DNA from: Geomonas silvestris
GTDB lineage: Bacteria > Desulfobacterota > Desulfuromonadia > Geobacterales > Geobacteraceae
Direction: 5' to 3'
Assembly (NCBI RefSeq): GCF_014193515.1
Contig: NZ_BLXX01000006.1
Location: forward strand, 176,931 to 240,930
Length of the DNA stretch: 64,000 bases
Shown here: positions 47,201 to 56,813 of the stretch, in pieces
Layout: the number at the start of each line of letters is the position of its first letter
Position numbering within the stretch: the first letter of the stretch is position 1
Translations under genes and position numbers: made by a program
The notes under the pieces: generated by a model
Databases searched by the model: none
The model's input: only the letters and a program-made list of their open reading frames with translations
Told to the model about the DNA's origin: nothing

Positions 47201-50200
47201 CACTCCAAAAGGTCGCGGCCGGAGATCAAGCGACGGTACCCGACCCGGGCGATGGCGTCGAGCGCCACCGCAGCCTGGTGGGGCAAGAGCGACGCGTCGG
47301 CCAGGGCGCGCAGCAGGTCGTGCCTTAGCTTGGCAAGCGAGAAGTAGTTAAGACCCTTGCGGGTGGTCGCCATGGTGAAGGGCTGGGCCAGCGGGTGGAA
47401 GAGGAGCTGCATGCCGACCACCAGGGCAGCCAGCATCCCGGCTCGGGGGGAGGCGAACCAGCAGGCGATCAGCAGGGCAAGGCTTGTGGCGGGCAACAGG
47501 CTGCGGCGCAGGTTGTCGAGAATCTTCCAGCGGTTCAGGAAGGAGAGCCGGTTGCTGCCGCGCCCGCCCAGGGCCTGCGGCACGCTCGGCAGGATCCACC
47601 CCGCTATCTGCCAGTCGCCCCGGATCCAGCGGTGGGCGCGACTCGCGTAGCCCTGGTAGCCCTGGGGAAACTCGTCGTAGAGCTCGATGTCGCTGGCCAG
47701 CCCCACCCGGACGTGGGCCCCCTCGATCAGGTCGTGGCTCAGCACCCAGGCCTCCGGGAAGCGCCCCGACAAAAGCCTGTTAAAGGCGCGCACGTCGTAG
47801 ATCCCCTTGCCGTGGTAGGACCCCTCGCCGCTTAGATCCTGGTAGACGTCAGAAACCGCCTGGGTGTAGGGGTCGATCCCCACCGCGTCAGAGAAGAGCC
47901 GACTGAAGACCGAGACGCTGGTCGAGGTGAGCGTCGGGCTCACCCGGGGCTGGATGATGCTGTAGCCTTGCGTGAGCTCGCCGGCCGGGTTGAAGCGCGG
48001 CAGGTTCAGGGGGTGCGACAGGGTCTCCACCATCCGGCGCGCCGTGCCGTGCGGCAACTGGGTGTCGCTGTCCAGGGTGATGACAAAGCGCACGTCCGCC
48101 AGTCGATCGGGGTTGCCCAGGTACACCAGTCGGGCCGCCCCCTCGCCCCGGGTGCCGTCGATGAGACCGTTTAACTCCTCCAGCTTGCCGCGCTTGCGTT
48201 CCCAGCCGATGAATTTCTGCTCCGACTCGCTCCAGGTGCGCTCCCGGTGGAACAGGAAGAAGCGCTCCCCCGGGTAGCGGGCGTTGAGCTCGGTAAGGCC
48301 CGCCACCGCGCAGCCGACCAGGCTGGCGTCGTCCTCGCGGGAGAGCGAGACCGAATCGGTGTAGTCGGAAAAAAGGGCGAAGAGGAGGTTGTCGTCTTTG
48401 TTGGCCAGGTAGCGGATCTCGAGCCGCTCCACTTCGGCGGCGAGCGTAGCCTCGTTCACCAGGAGCATCGGCACGACGACCAGGGTGCGGAAGGAGTCGG
48501 GGATGCCGGACACCTCGAAATCCATCTTGGGGAGCGGGCGTGGCGGCAGGAACCGGGTAACCAGGTAGTTGACCAGTTCGATCGCCAGCTGGCTCACCGG
48601 GATCAGTGCCACCAGGAGCAGTCCCGGGCGCAGCCAGGGCGTGTCCGGCAGACCGGACGGCTGCGCCAAAAGGGAGAACAGGGTAAGAAGCACGGTACAG
48701 TTCGTGCCGATGGCAATCCCGTAGATCGGTGCGTGGTACCGGTAGATCCAGGAAAGGATCCGGTAACGCCGCTTTTCATGGGCGCCGGTCTGGCGCACCA
48801 GCTCGGCGCGCCCCTTCCCTTCGAGCCAGCTCCCCACGTAGTGCAGCTGCTCGTCGCTCCCGGGCTGGCGCCGGGCGTCGCTTGCCAGGGCGATGGTTCG
48901 CAGGGCAAGTTCCAGCTCCTGCTCGGCGCTGCCCCGGGCAAGCTCCTCTATGGCACTGCGGCAGCGGTTCCTGGTTGCGAAATCCATCCCGGCGTAGCTG
49001 CCGGAAGGGTCGCGGCGTAGCACCTGCTCCACCCGGCTCAGCCGTTCGAAAACCTCGCGCCAGTCCAAAAGCGCCAGCTGCCTGAGGCTCGTGAAGGCGT
49101 TGCCGCAGGAGATCTGCTCCCTGGTCTGCCGGTGCTGTTCGCGGGAGGTGAGTTCATGCAGGGTGCCTTTGTGTGTCCGCTCGAGCCAGTTCTGCACCGG
49201 CGCAAGGGCGGCACCCTCGTCATAGAGCAGCCCCACCAGTTGCGCGGCGAAGTAGGGGCTAGGACTCGGTTCTGCACCGGCAAGTTCCGCCAGCACCCCG
49301 AAGAGCAGGTTGGCATCGCGGCGGTTGGCAGCAACCAGACGACTGGCCCAGAAATCAGCCAACTGGCGTTCACGCAGGTTGGCAAGGGCAGCGATTGCCA
49401 GGCTCTGGATACTTTCCACGAGCGCTATGCGCAGCATCTGGGGAATGGCCCAGAGCTCGCAGATCGTAAGCGGCCGCACCGACTGGTAGGTCTCGATGAA
49501 GGAGATCATCGCCTCGCGGTCCAGGTGCAGCTCGCTGTGAAAAATCAGGTCCTTGGCCAGGCCGTAGATACAGGGAAGCCCACGGTAAGGATCCGAGGCC
49601 AGGGTCGGCAGCTGCCGGTAAAAACTGCCGGGCAGGTTCAAAAGGACGTCGCGGACGTTCCCTTCCAGGACGTGCTCGTTATCGAGGATCCAGTCAGCCG
49701 CCGGCGTGGCCTTCTGTTCAAGGCGGCTGGCGGCGCCCAGGTCCGCGCAGATCCGGCGCACCCAGTGCCGGGACTCCCTTAGCCTTTGGATGAGTGCGAC
49801 GCGAGGCCCGATCCGGCTGTCCATCCGCTGCTCCTTGGCATGGCGCTCGGCATGTTCCTTAATCTGGGCGGGGGACAGCTTCACCTCGGGGACCCGCGAT
49901 TCGGCACGGCGCTCGCGCTGGGGATGCAGGACGAAGAGCGCCGGCGCCTCGCGCTGTGCACGCAAAAGGGCCATGGGAAGCGGCAGTGCATCGACCGCAG
50001 CCTGCAGCATCAGGAGGGTCTCGCCGGGGAGCAGCCTGCGGGCATACTCGCTTAGGACCCTGGGGTCGACGTGGCAGCGCAAGCGCCGCAGCACGAGTTG
50101 CAGGGTCAACGCAGCCACGGCCGGGGCTGCGAGGGCAAGGCCGAGCGGTACCGGCAGGGACAGCCCCGGAAACGGCACAAGCCACCTAAGCATGAGCAGC

Positions 50201-50409
50201 GAAAGCCCTGCCCCCTCAGCGCATATGCCGGCGACCAGGAGCATCTCCAGGGTATGCCGCCAGCGCAAGGGATCGACGTTCGATACGGTTCCGTCGAGCC
50301 CTTTGTGCAGCAGGGCGGCTCGATGACAGCCGGGGCTGGCTGCGGCCTGGAAAGCGCTTCGGGCTTCTTCTTTATTCGAATAATAGGCGATAAGGGTGGC
50401 GAGGCTCAC
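41236..50409 (-). CDS. ndvB: cyclic beta-1,2-glucan synthase (NdvB/Cgs family)
   Basis: 3057 residues from a GTG with AAAGGAAC upstream, longer than the about 2850 of rhizobial and Brucella enzymes. An N-terminal membrane region is followed by the GT84 domain (about 630-1000; LDSDTQLPHG, SHDLIEG and HRWIRGDWQ), more membrane helices, the glycoamylase-like domain (about 1500-1680; YQYHAFGVPALGL, GMLGDFGYYESVDF) and two GH94-type sandwich domains. Last comes the GH94 phosphorylase domain with GTGDWNDGMN (about 2740) and YPPGVRENGGQYTHAALW. It should make, cyclise and trim periplasmic beta-1,2-glucan. No NdvA-type exporter is adjacent. Confidence 0.92.
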   Translation of the reverse strand: MSLATLIAYYSNKEEARSAFQAAASPGCHRAALLHKGLDGTVSNVDPLRWRHTLEMLLVAGICAEGAGLSLLMLRWLVPFPGLSLPVPLGLALAAPAVAALTLQLVLRRLRCHVDPRVLSEYARRLLPGETLLMLQAAVDALPLPMALLRAQREAPALFVLHPQRERRAESRVPEVKLSPAQIKEHAERHAKEQRMDSRIGPRVALIQRLRESRHWVRRICADLGAASRLEQKATPAADWILDNEHVLEGNVRDVLLNLPGSFYRQLPTLASDPYRGLPCIYGLAKDLIFHSELHLDREAMISFIETYQSVRPLTICELWAIPQMLRIALVESIQSLAIAALANLRERQLADFWASRLVAANRRDANLLFGVLAELAGAEPSPSPYFAAQLVGLLYDEGAALAPVQNWLERTHKGTLHELTSREQHRQTREQISCGNAFTSLRQLALLDWREVFERLSRVEQVLRRDPSGSYAGMDFATRNRCRSAIEELARGSAEQELELALRTIALASDARRQPGSDEQLHYVGSWLEGKGRAELVRQTGAHEKRRYRILSWIYRYHAPIYGIAIGTNCTVLLTLFSLLAQPSGLPDTPWLRPGLLLVALIPVSQLAIELVNYLVTRFLPPRPLPKMDFEVSGIPDSFRTLVVVPMLLVNEATLAAEVERLEIRYLANKDDNLLFALFSDYTDSVSLSREDDASLVGCAVAGLTELNARYPGERFFLFHRERTWSESEQKFIGWERKRGKLEELNGLIDGTRGEGAARLVYLGNPDRLADVRFVITLDSDTQLPHGTARRMVETLSHPLNLPRFNPAGELTQGYSIIQPRVSPTLTSTSVSVFSRLFSDAVGIDPYTQAVSDVYQDLSGEGSYHGKGIYDVRAFNRLLSGRFPEAWVLSHDLIEGAHVRVGLASDIELYDEFPQGYQGYASRAHRWIRGDWQIAGWILPSVPQALGGRGSNRLSFLNRWKILDNLRRSLLPATSLALLIACWFASPRAGMLAALVVGMQLLFHPLAQPFTMATTRKGLNYFSLAKLRHDLLRALADASLLPHQAAVALDAIARVGYRRLISGRDLLEWTAQASQAHAARRQPLFVAGLALGSLFSVLAGGALWYCRSASLPHAFPWLALWFSSPLLGWLLNLRPDAGPAAGPLAPADQCFLREIARRTWRYFSVFVGPDTSWLPPDNYQQAHQKRAALRTSPTNIGLWLTSALGAHDMGYLTLDQLLDRLTRSLATIGKLELNRGNLLNWYDIRTLTPLEPRYVSGVDSGNLLGALVALEQGLGELRNVRLLDEKAFAGLLDTGLILKQMMGQERLGGFDPGMLDQLLGQWTAPPARLIDKLRLLEQMRVNFRVPLVPGGAASWAGEMEDQVAGCLENAQRYLGWVRVLAEKNELEITPLGTAVLDAVRGDLARAPSLAELAGGRVASMRLLEACREAPPAGGLPLTDWIDRVLAAFATARWLAGETLGVLERLSAEVRKLACGMDLNFLYDPKQKLFAIGYNVTSGRLDLSSYDLLASEARLASFLAIARGEAPMEHWFSLGRPYGAVGQKRVLLSWTGTMFEYLMPLLFQKSYANSLLDRAAREAVNVQIDYGRRLGVPWGVSESAFADLDLEKTYQYHAFGVPALGLKRAVDEKLVVAPYATLLALSLAPQATVRNLRRLAGLGMLGDFGYYESVDFSRQTQRQGGHGVIVEAYMAHHQGMAFLSLVNFLNAAPFPRRFHADPRVCAFEALLQERIPTLPPLQLTSARPTEPQLLAAEQAAPAASSFTTPHSVTPRTLLLSNGRYGVMVTNSGAGYSQWGGLEITRWRSDPTLDLGGIFCYLHEVGTDRIWSSTYQPVGGGVEGYGVHFNLDRAVFRRADHGIDTETEIIVSPEDDVELRRVTLVNRSSRTRRLDLTSYVELSMAPHNADRQHPAFNKLFIETEALSGQRALVAHRRVRSGAEAPFYVAHALMLERSGSDPAPLQDWQFETDRGRFIGRGRTLANPMGAAGELGNSQGFVLDPMLGMRHGITLEPGQSVRVSLVLCAGETRAEVLLLLDKYSDPHAGERAQDFAWRAAQQQLQVLRVQPDEARRFQQLASHLLFPNRALRAPAERLEENRLGQAGLWPYAISGDFPLTLVTVGEVRELSLVRQMLQAHTYWRLHGLATDLVILNEEAASYQRPLKERLEQLIQTHALSRASDLPGRIFLVCAAQIPEQDLKLFKAAASIVLVAARGTLPQQLGAPAEAVEAPQTLSKRRVPTDPSGPLPFLELDYFNSLGGFTPDGREYAIYLGPGTNTPAPWVNVIANPNFGTLVSETGSGFTWFGNSQRNRLTGWSNDPVLDPASEALYLRDEESGAVWSPTAAPIREASAYRARHGAGYSVFEHNSDGIDQELTICVPVDGEGGQPVKLQRLRLANTTARKRRISLTYYVELTLGENRETSQMHLVTSWDEEAGALLARNRYHPEYAERVAFVALTPRPESYGGDRAAFVGRNRTLSDPAGMELVSLSGRVGAGFDPCAVLRLTLELDPGEVRAVTCLLGQAATAHEARQLVLCYREEASFEEAYEATRTWWDELLGTVQVETPERATDLLVNRWLQYQSLSCRIWGRSALYQSGGAFGFRDQLQDVMAFLQARPELARRQILLAASRQFKEGDVQHWWHEPAGAGIRSRISDDLLWLPYVTAQYVRATGDRAILTEEVPSLNAPPLADNQHEVFSSPEVTFERATIFEHCRRALTRGLTTGPHGLPLMGTGDWNDGMNQVGAEGRGESVWLAWFLCDCLKGMAELAELLDEPELGRAYLENRYALVQRVEAAGWDGDWYLRGTFDDGSLLGSAQNREARIDSLPQSWAWLSGAADPQRAERALESAWQHLVRADQGLVLLFEPPFDTSIPSPGYIKGYPPGVRENGGQYTHAALWMAMALARMGDGDRSAQLLRILNPIEHARDADGAWLYGVEPYVVAADVYRLPGRIGQGGWSWYTGAAAWMYRAWVEEVLGLEVRGEEFRVNPVIPAAWPGFTMRYRHGEALYVIRVENPDGCQRGMAWVELDGRRLTGGTIPLERGLVQHQVVLRMGECGRRAS

Positions 50410-50767
50410 GTAGATGTTCCTTTAGAGAGGAGTTGCATTACTGCTAACGCCGACAGCGGTGCCGCCCCTTACCGGAGGGAAGGGCTCTGCACCAAGCCGT
50501 GTCGGGTTTCAGGGGAGAGAGCCTGGGGGGCGCTACGGGGGGCAACAAAGCAAGTAAAAACGTTTGATATCAGCGTCCTTCCATTACACTGAACCGAGAT
50601 AATGTGATGTGGCGGAACCTCTCCTCTCTGCTGAACCTCCCACACTTGAAAACTCTGGCCGCTAGCTCCATGGATTTTCTCCTCCTGGTGATCCCTTCAT
50701 TCCGGATACGCAACTTGTGTGCCGTCCGGAGCCCCGCCCCTCTAAACGGCTATAGACCTGTTACTAA
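50410..50767. other. intergenic stretch between divergent genes
   Basis: About 360 bp between the glucan synthase and the broken cyclase gene. A short frame at 50604-50912 overlaps the cyclase remnant and has no recognisable family. No repeat or RNA seen. Confidence 0.4.
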
Positions 50768-51936
50768 ATGGGATATCAAGTTCGCGAGACAGCCAAGCCA
50801 GATGAGACGAGTGGGGAAGCCGCCGGGTTTGACAAAACTTTCATATATGGCGGGCAGAGCAAGGATGTCTGCGATTCGTGGCTCAGTAACGCTGGCAATC
50901 TGCTGGATCTAATCGAAACACTGCCTGGACGACCTGGGCGACTTGGGCGCGTACGTTCCTTATCTATAAACGCGGGAGGTCGCCAAAAGCCGGCCAGACA
51001 AAGGCGAGATACCATCATAGGCTTGCACATCATCCTCTTGGCCACGGAGGATATATCCCAGTGCAAGCTGGCTGAGGAGCGCGTGAGCGAGGTGATCGGG
51101 CAGCAGCAGGCAATCCTCGACAACATCCCCAACATTGCCTGGCTCAAGGATCGGGACGGCAGGTATGTCGCGGTGAACCAACCGTTTTCCCGCGCCTTCC
51201 AGGTGACGCCCGAGGAGATGATCGGCAAAAGCGACCGCGACATCTACCCCCTGGGCGGGCTGCGCAATGCGAGAAGGACTCCCGGGAGGTCATGGCGGCA
51301 GGAAGCCGACGCCATTTCGAGGAAACGGTGGTGGACAGGGCGGGGAAAACCCGTTACCTCGAGAAGGTCGAGACCCCCATATTCGACGGAGACGGCAGCA
51401 GCATCTGCATCATCGGCATCGCTCATGATTTCACCTCCCGCAAGGAAATCGAGGTTACCCTGCGCCATGACAGCACCCACGACAGACTGACCGGCCTTTA
51501 CAACCGAGCCTTCTTCGAAGCGCAAGTGGAGCACCTGACCCAGGGCAGGAAGTTGCCGGTTTGCATCGTGATGGCGGACGTTAACGGGCTTAGGAGGAGG
51601 AGGGTGAACGACACCCAGGGGCACCAGGCGGGAGACGAACTGATTCGACTGGCGGCCCGTGTCATCCAGCGGGCCTTCCGGTCAGACGAGATCGTAGCGC
51701 GGATCGGCGTGGACGAATTCGCCACCCTGCTGCCGGGAGCAGGCTTGGCAGGAACTGAAGCGGCGGTAGAAAGGATACGGCTCTCACCCGAACTGACCGG
51801 GGGGGGGGCGCTCAGCATTGCATTCGGTGTGGCTTGCGCGAAAGGAAAGAATCAGGTGGGGGCCGCTTTAAGACGGAGCGACGAGCGGATGTACCTCGAT
51901 AAAGTCGCAAGAAAGCCTAAGAAAGACGCGGGATAA
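50768..51936 (+). pseudogene. PAS-GGDEF diguanylate cyclase, frameshifted and degenerate
   Basis: The first frame gives a PAS domain (QQQAILDNIPNIAWLKDRD, YVAVNQPFSRAFQ) up to about 51260. The rest of the PAS and the GGDEF domain continue in another frame (EKDSREVMAAG, VEKVETP-type core, DRLTGLYNRAFFEAQVEHL) to 51936. A one-base change near 51255-51270 would rejoin them. The active site reads RIGVDEFATLLP, so the second Gly of GGDEF is Val, and VNGLRRRRVNDTQGH carries an extra residue. Loss of c-di-GMP synthesis is likely. Confidence 0.75.
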
Positions 51937-52147
51937 AAGAGAAGCCTCCCCTCCCAAGATAGACAGCATCACTTCCGCCATCCCAGGCGAGCCTTCCCTG
52001 CCGCCGGCACCGTTGCCGAGTTGGATAGCTTCGGGGGCAGTCACCGATGAAACCCACCCGGCCGGTCGTCTCGATGCTGCTGCGCTGCCACCGTTTTTGC
52101 GATGGGGACACGATATCCTAGGTGTGTTTTGGCTGGCTCAGGTTACG

Positions 52148-54688
52148 CTACTCGGGGGCGAAACGGCGAAAAAACCAGCGCTTGATTAGGTCCACAGCGA
52201 GGAGATACGCGACGAGGAGGACGGCCAGGACCAGGAAAAACCTGGCGGGCGGCATCACGAAGCCAAGTGCCGTGCCGGCGCCCGTGCACGGCAACAGCGC
52301 GGCTACCGCCACCACGGTAAGCGAGCAGGCAACGAGCCAGGGGTTGGGGCGGCTTTTAAGGAGCCCCTTCCTGGTACGGATCACGAAGATGACCAGCACC
52401 TGGGTCGCCATGGATTCGATGAACCAGCCGGTGTGGAACAGCGCCTCGCCGGCATGGAAGAGCGCCAGCATGAGGTAGAAGGTGAGAAAGTCGAAGGCCG
52501 AGCTGACAGTACCGATGATCAGCATGAAGTTGCGGATGAATTTCATGTCCCAGCGCCTGGGCCGGCTCAGGTAATCGTCATCCACCCGGTCCAGGGGAAT
52601 GGGAAGCTCCGAGACATCGTAGAGCAGGTTGTTGAGCAGGATCTGCACCGGCAACATGGGGAGAAAGGGGAGCACGAGCGAGGCCCCCGCCATGGAAAAC
52701 ATGTTGCCGAAGTTGGAACTGGTCCCCATCATGATGTATTTCATGATGTTTCCGAAGGTGCGTCGCCCCTCCAGGACACCTGAATGCAGCACTCCCAGGT
52801 CCTGTTCCAGAAGGATCATGTCGGCGGCCGCCTTGGCAACGTCTACCGCGCTGTCTACCGAGATCCCCACGTCTGCCGAATGCAGCGAGGGGGCGTCGTT
52901 GATCCCGTCACCCAGGTACCCGACCACGTGGCCGCGCTTTTTGAGCGCGAGGATGATGCGGTTTTTCTGGACTGGGGTGACCCGGCAGAACAGGTTCACC
53001 TGCTCAACTCGCGCGGCGAGCGCAGCGTCGTCCATTTCCTGGATCTGGCTGCCGGTCAGGACCCCAGTGACCGGAAGCCCCAGTTCGGCAAAGATGTGTT
53101 GGGTTACCAGTTCGTTGTCCCCGGTGAGGATCTTGACCGCCACCCGGTCGGCGGCAAAGCCTGCAAGGGATGCCGCCGCGCTTTTTTTGGGCGGGTCCAG
53201 GAACGCGGCAAAGCCCGCCAGGACCAGCTCGGATTCGTCCCCCACCACCGCATGGGGGTGCTCTTTCCCCACCTGACGCGAGGCAATCCCCAACACCCGG
53301 AAGCCGGCACGGCTAAGAGATTCGAACTGCGCGTTGATGTTCAGGCGTGCCTTTTCGTCCAGGGGGGCTTGCGTCCCGTCCGTCTCAAAGCTCGTGGAGA
53401 GCCGCAGAATATCCTCCGGGGCGCCCTTCACCACCAACACCCGTTCTTCCCCCCTTTCAAGGAGTACCGATATTCTGCGCCGCTCGAAGTCGAACTGCAC
53501 CTCGTCGATCTTCAGCCAGCCGCTGACGTCAACCTCGGTGTGCTCCAGAATGGCGTCGTCCAGGGTACTTTTCAGTCCGGTTTCGAAGTAACTATTAACG
53601 TAGGCCAATTCCAGGACCCGGCGGCTCTCTTGGCCCAGAGGGGTCAGGTGGCGCTCCAAGTGGATGCGCGCCTCGGTCAGGGTGCCGGTCTTGTCGGTAC
53701 AGAAGACATCCATGCTTCCGAGGTTGTGGATTGCGGCGAGCCGCTTCACGATTACCTTGAGCGCCGCCATGCGCAGCGCCCCCCGCGCCAGGGTCACCGA
53801 GACCACCATGGGGAGGAGCTCCGGGGTGAGCCCCACCGCGAGGGCTACGGCAAAGAGAAACGACTCCAGCCAGGGGCGGTGGAAGTAGGTATTGACGAGC
53901 AGTACGAACAGGACCAGGAGCACCGTCATACGCATGATGAGAATCCCGAAGTCGCGGATGCCGGTTTCGAATGCGGTGGGCGGTGGCTTTGCAAGCAGGG
54001 TGTCGGCAATGCCGCCCAACTCGGTAGCCTGCCCGGTGCGGCACATGAGCACCCTGGCCGTACCGCTTACCACCGAGGTCCCCAGAAGGACCGTATTGAG
54101 GGCGCTAAGTACCTGCAACTCGTCCGGGAGCTCCACCGGGGATTTCTCCACGGGATAGGCCTCCCCGGTCAAAAGGGCCTGGTTGATGAAGAAGTCCCTG
54201 GCCTCCAGCACCCGGCCGTCGCAAGGGACCAGGTCGCCTGCGGCAAGCAGCACCACGTCTCCCGGCACCATCTCGGCCAGGGGCAGCTCCTGGGGCCGGC
54301 CGTCGCGCAAAAGCCTGCCCCGAACCGCAACCGATTGGCGCAGCCCCTCGGCTGCGTGCCCGGCGCGCTGTTCCTGAACGAAATCAAGGCTCACGCTGAT
54401 AAGGACGATGACGCCGATTATGAAAAAGCTGGCCGTGTCGCCGGTGAAGGCGGAAAGGGTGCTGGCCGTCAGCAGGATGATCACCAAGGGATTGCGGAAC
54501 TTGCCGAGAAACTGCAGGATGAGAGCCCTTTTGCGCTCCCCGTGTATCAGGTTGGGTCCGTAGCGCATCAGGCGGCGGGCCGCTTCGGGGCTGCTGAGCC
54601 CCTCGGGGGTTGAACCGAGTTGTTCCAGCAGGATTCCGATGGGAAGCTGCCAAAACGGCGACTGCGATGTGTCTTCAGGCAGGGACAC
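52148..54688 (-). CDS. mgtA: Mg2+-type P-ATPase (MgtA/MgtB family)
   Basis: 846 residues. The phosphorylation site is VFCTDKTGTLTEARI (about 331). The actuator loop is LLTGEAYPVEK and the hinge LGDGINDAPSLHSADVGISVD. Ten hydrophobic segments and the C-terminal FNNLLYDVSE-like stretch (LLNNLLYDVSELPIPLD) with RRWDMKFIRNFM are as in MgtA. It should import Mg2+ across the inner membrane. No MgtC or regulator is adjacent. Confidence 0.9.
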   Translation of the reverse strand: MSLPEDTSQSPFWQLPIGILLEQLGSTPEGLSSPEAARRLMRYGPNLIHGERKRALILQFLGKFRNPLVIILLTASTLSAFTGDTASFFIIGVIVLISVSLDFVQEQRAGHAAEGLRQSVAVRGRLLRDGRPQELPLAEMVPGDVVLLAAGDLVPCDGRVLEARDFFINQALLTGEAYPVEKSPVELPDELQVLSALNTVLLGTSVVSGTARVLMCRTGQATELGGIADTLLAKPPPTAFETGIRDFGILIMRMTVLLVLFVLLVNTYFHRPWLESFLFAVALAVGLTPELLPMVVSVTLARGALRMAALKVIVKRLAAIHNLGSMDVFCTDKTGTLTEARIHLERHLTPLGQESRRVLELAYVNSYFETGLKSTLDDAILEHTEVDVSGWLKIDEVQFDFERRRISVLLERGEERVLVVKGAPEDILRLSTSFETDGTQAPLDEKARLNINAQFESLSRAGFRVLGIASRQVGKEHPHAVVGDESELVLAGFAAFLDPPKKSAAASLAGFAADRVAVKILTGDNELVTQHIFAELGLPVTGVLTGSQIQEMDDAALAARVEQVNLFCRVTPVQKNRIILALKKRGHVVGYLGDGINDAPSLHSADVGISVDSAVDVAKAAADMILLEQDLGVLHSGVLEGRRTFGNIMKYIMMGTSSNFGNMFSMAGASLVLPFLPMLPVQILLNNLLYDVSELPIPLDRVDDDYLSRPRRWDMKFIRNFMLIIGTVSSAFDFLTFYLMLALFHAGEALFHTGWFIESMATQVLVIFVIRTRKGLLKSRPNPWLVACSLTVVAVAALLPCTGAGTALGFVMPPARFFLVLAVLLVAYLLAVDLIKRWFFRRFAPE

Positions 54689-54973
54689 TCTAGATCACCT
54701 CCGGGCGGCTTTTAACCAGACAGTTCTCATTGAGCGGAAATCTAGAACTCGCCAGCGACAGCCTCGCTCTATGACAGTGTATCACACGGATAACAAGGTC
54801 GCCTGGCCCTGTTGTGCCTGGCGACTCCCAGCCTTTGAGCCACCGCATGAATCTGCCAACCGACCTACCCTGTGTTTAAGTTGCCTACTGTAAGCAAGCG
54901 TCTTTGAATTAATAAACATTAGTCAGATTATGGAATAGGTGTTACTCTGAGAATGAGCCAGTCAAGGAGTTTC

Positions 54974-56806
54974 ATGGACCTTTGTAGTAGCTCTTTTCCC
55001 AACCGCACCTGGTTCAAATTCGAGGCGTACAGCATGGACAGTGGAAACGACGAGAGCGCTTCAGTTGTAAGCGGAAAAAAACGGCCTACCGTGCGGCACC
55101 GGCTCATTGCCGGACCGGTCTCGCCGCAACCGCCTATGACCCGGGAGGCGATGCGGAGGCTTGTCCAGGAATTGGAAATCCATCAGATCGAGCTCGAATC
55201 GCAAAACGAGGAGCTGCGGCAGGCCCGAGAACAGCTGGAGATCTCGCGCAACGACCTGGCCGAACTCTACGACTTCGCCCCCGTTGCCTACTTCACCTTC
55301 GACAGCTGCGGAGTGGTACGCCAGGTTAACCTGGCAGGTTCACAGCTACTGGGAGTCGAGCGGCGCCAGCTGGTCGGCACCCCCTTTACCCGTTACCTCG
55401 CCGACGCGCAAGGGAGGGAGTTTTTCCCCCGCTACCTGGCCGGGGTAGTGCAGCATCCCCATCTCCAGCAGTGCGAGATCAGGCTTTCCGGAAAAAACGG
55501 TTCGATCGTTTACGGCAGGTTCCGCAGCATCAGGGTCAGCGACCGCGTCGGCAAGGACGGCTTCATCCGCGTTCTCTGCTCGGTCGTCGACGGCACCCTC
55601 GCCAGACGCCTGCAGGAAGACCTGCAAAAATCTCACAACAACCTCGAGATTACCGTATCGCAGCGCACCGCGGAGCTCGCCCGCAGCAACGAACAGCTCA
55701 CCCGGGAAATCGAGGAGCGCAGCAGGGCCGAAGAGGCGCTGCAAAACGCCTACCTGGAGATAAAGCGACTGAAGGACCGGCTTCAGGCCGAAAACAACTA
55801 CCTGCAGCAGGAGGTCGCCCGGCAGTTCAACTTCGGCGAGATCATCGGCCAGAGCCAGGCCCTCGCCAACGTGAACCGGCAGGTGGAACAGGTCAGCCCC
55901 ATGAATGCCACCGTGCTGCTTTTGGGCGAAACCGGCACCGGCAAGGGGATGGTGGCTCGTGCCATCCACGCCGGCTCCCCCCGCAAGGGGCGCCCCATGA
56001 TTACCGTCAACTGCACCACCTTGCCGGCGACGCTGGTGGAAAGCGAGCTCTTCGGGCGGGAAAAGGGCGCCTTCACCGGTGCATTTGCCCGCCAGATCGG
56101 GCGTTTCGAACTGGCCGACGGCGGCACCGTGTTCCTGGACGAAGTAGGCGACATGCCGCTGGAATTGCAGGGCAAACTGCTCCGGGTAATCCAGGACGGC
56201 GAGTTCGAGCGGTTGGGCGGCAACATCACCCTCAAGACCGACGTCCGGATCATCGCGGCCACCAATCGGAACCTGGTGACGGAGATCCGTGAGGGCCGCT
56301 TCCGGGAGGACCTCTACTACCGCCTCAATGTCTTCCCTATCACCATTCCGCCACTTAGGCAGCGCAGCGAGGACATCCCGCTGCTTGTCGAGCACTTCCT
56401 GGCCAAGTTCAACAAGAAGATCGGCAAAACGGTAAGGACGGTAACGAAGGAGACACTGGAGGCCCTCAAGGGCTACCACTGGCCGGGCAATGTCCGTGAA
56501 CTGGAAAACGTCATCGAGCGTGCGGTCATCACCAGCCAGGGGAGCACTCTCCAGGTGCTGGACCGGTTCGACAGTTTCCCTGTAAGGGAACAAGACGGCG
56601 CGGCTCCGGCTCCGGACGGAGTCGGCGGAGCGACGGGGGGGGCTGGCGTGAAGGCGCTCTCCGTCCTCGAGAGCGATCACATCTTGAGCGTTTTGTTAAG
56701 GACCGGCTGGCGCATCGAGGGAAAACACGGTGCGGCTGGGCTGCTCGGCATCAATGCCAGTACTTTGCGGGCGCGGATGCGTAAATTCGGCATCGTCCGC
56801 AGGTAA
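54974..56806 (+). CDS. PAS-containing sigma-54-dependent activator
   Basis: 610 residues. The start is set by AAGGAG 4 bases ahead of ATG 54974; an ATG at 54953 has no site. A coiled-coil and PAS region ([32 protein letters not shown]) takes the place of a receiver domain. A long coiled coil follows, then the AAA+ domain with GETGTGKG (about 318), GAFTGA (about 366) and DEVGDMPL, and a Fis-type helix-turn-helix at the end ([17 protein letters not shown]). It activates sigma-54 promoters in response to an unknown signal. Confidence 0.92.
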   Translation: MDLCSSSFPNRTWFKFEAYSMDSGNDESASVVSGKKRPTVRHRLIAGPVSPQPPMTREAMRRLVQELEIHQIELESQNEELRQAREQLEISRNDLAELYDFAPVAYFTFDSCGVVRQVNLAGSQLLGVERRQLVGTPFTRYLADAQGREFFPRYLAGVVQHPHLQQCEIRLSGKNGSIVYGRFRSIRVSDRVGKDGFIRVLCSVVDGTLARRLQEDLQKSHNNLEITVSQRTAELARSNEQLTREIEERSRAEEALQNAYLEIKRLKDRLQAENNYLQQEVARQFNFGEIIGQSQALANVNRQVEQVSPMNATVLLLGETGTGKGMVARAIHAGSPRKGRPMITVNCTTLPATLVESELFGREKGAFTGAFARQIGRFELADGGTVFLDEVGDMPLELQGKLLRVIQDGEFERLGGNITLKTDVRIIAATNRNLVTEIREGRFREDLYYRLNVFPITIPPLRQRSEDIPLLVEHFLAKFNKKIGKTVRTVTKETLEALKGYHWPGNVRELENVIERAVITSQGSTLQVLDRFDSFPVREQDGAAPAPDGVGGATGGAGVKALSVLESDHILSVLLRTGWRIEGKHGAAGLLGINASTLRARMRKFGIVRR

Positions 56807-56813
56807 CCAGCCC

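Noticed and set aside
52784-54613. 609-codon open frame on the plus strand
   Set aside because: Antisense to the P-type ATPase, whose motifs are all in the minus frame. Composition (many Gly, Arg, His, Gln) is typical of a shadow frame.
54689-54973. A sigma-54 promoter or Mg-responsive leader between mgtA and the activator
   Set aside because: No convincing TGGC-N8-TTGC element or recognisable riboswitch fold was seen.
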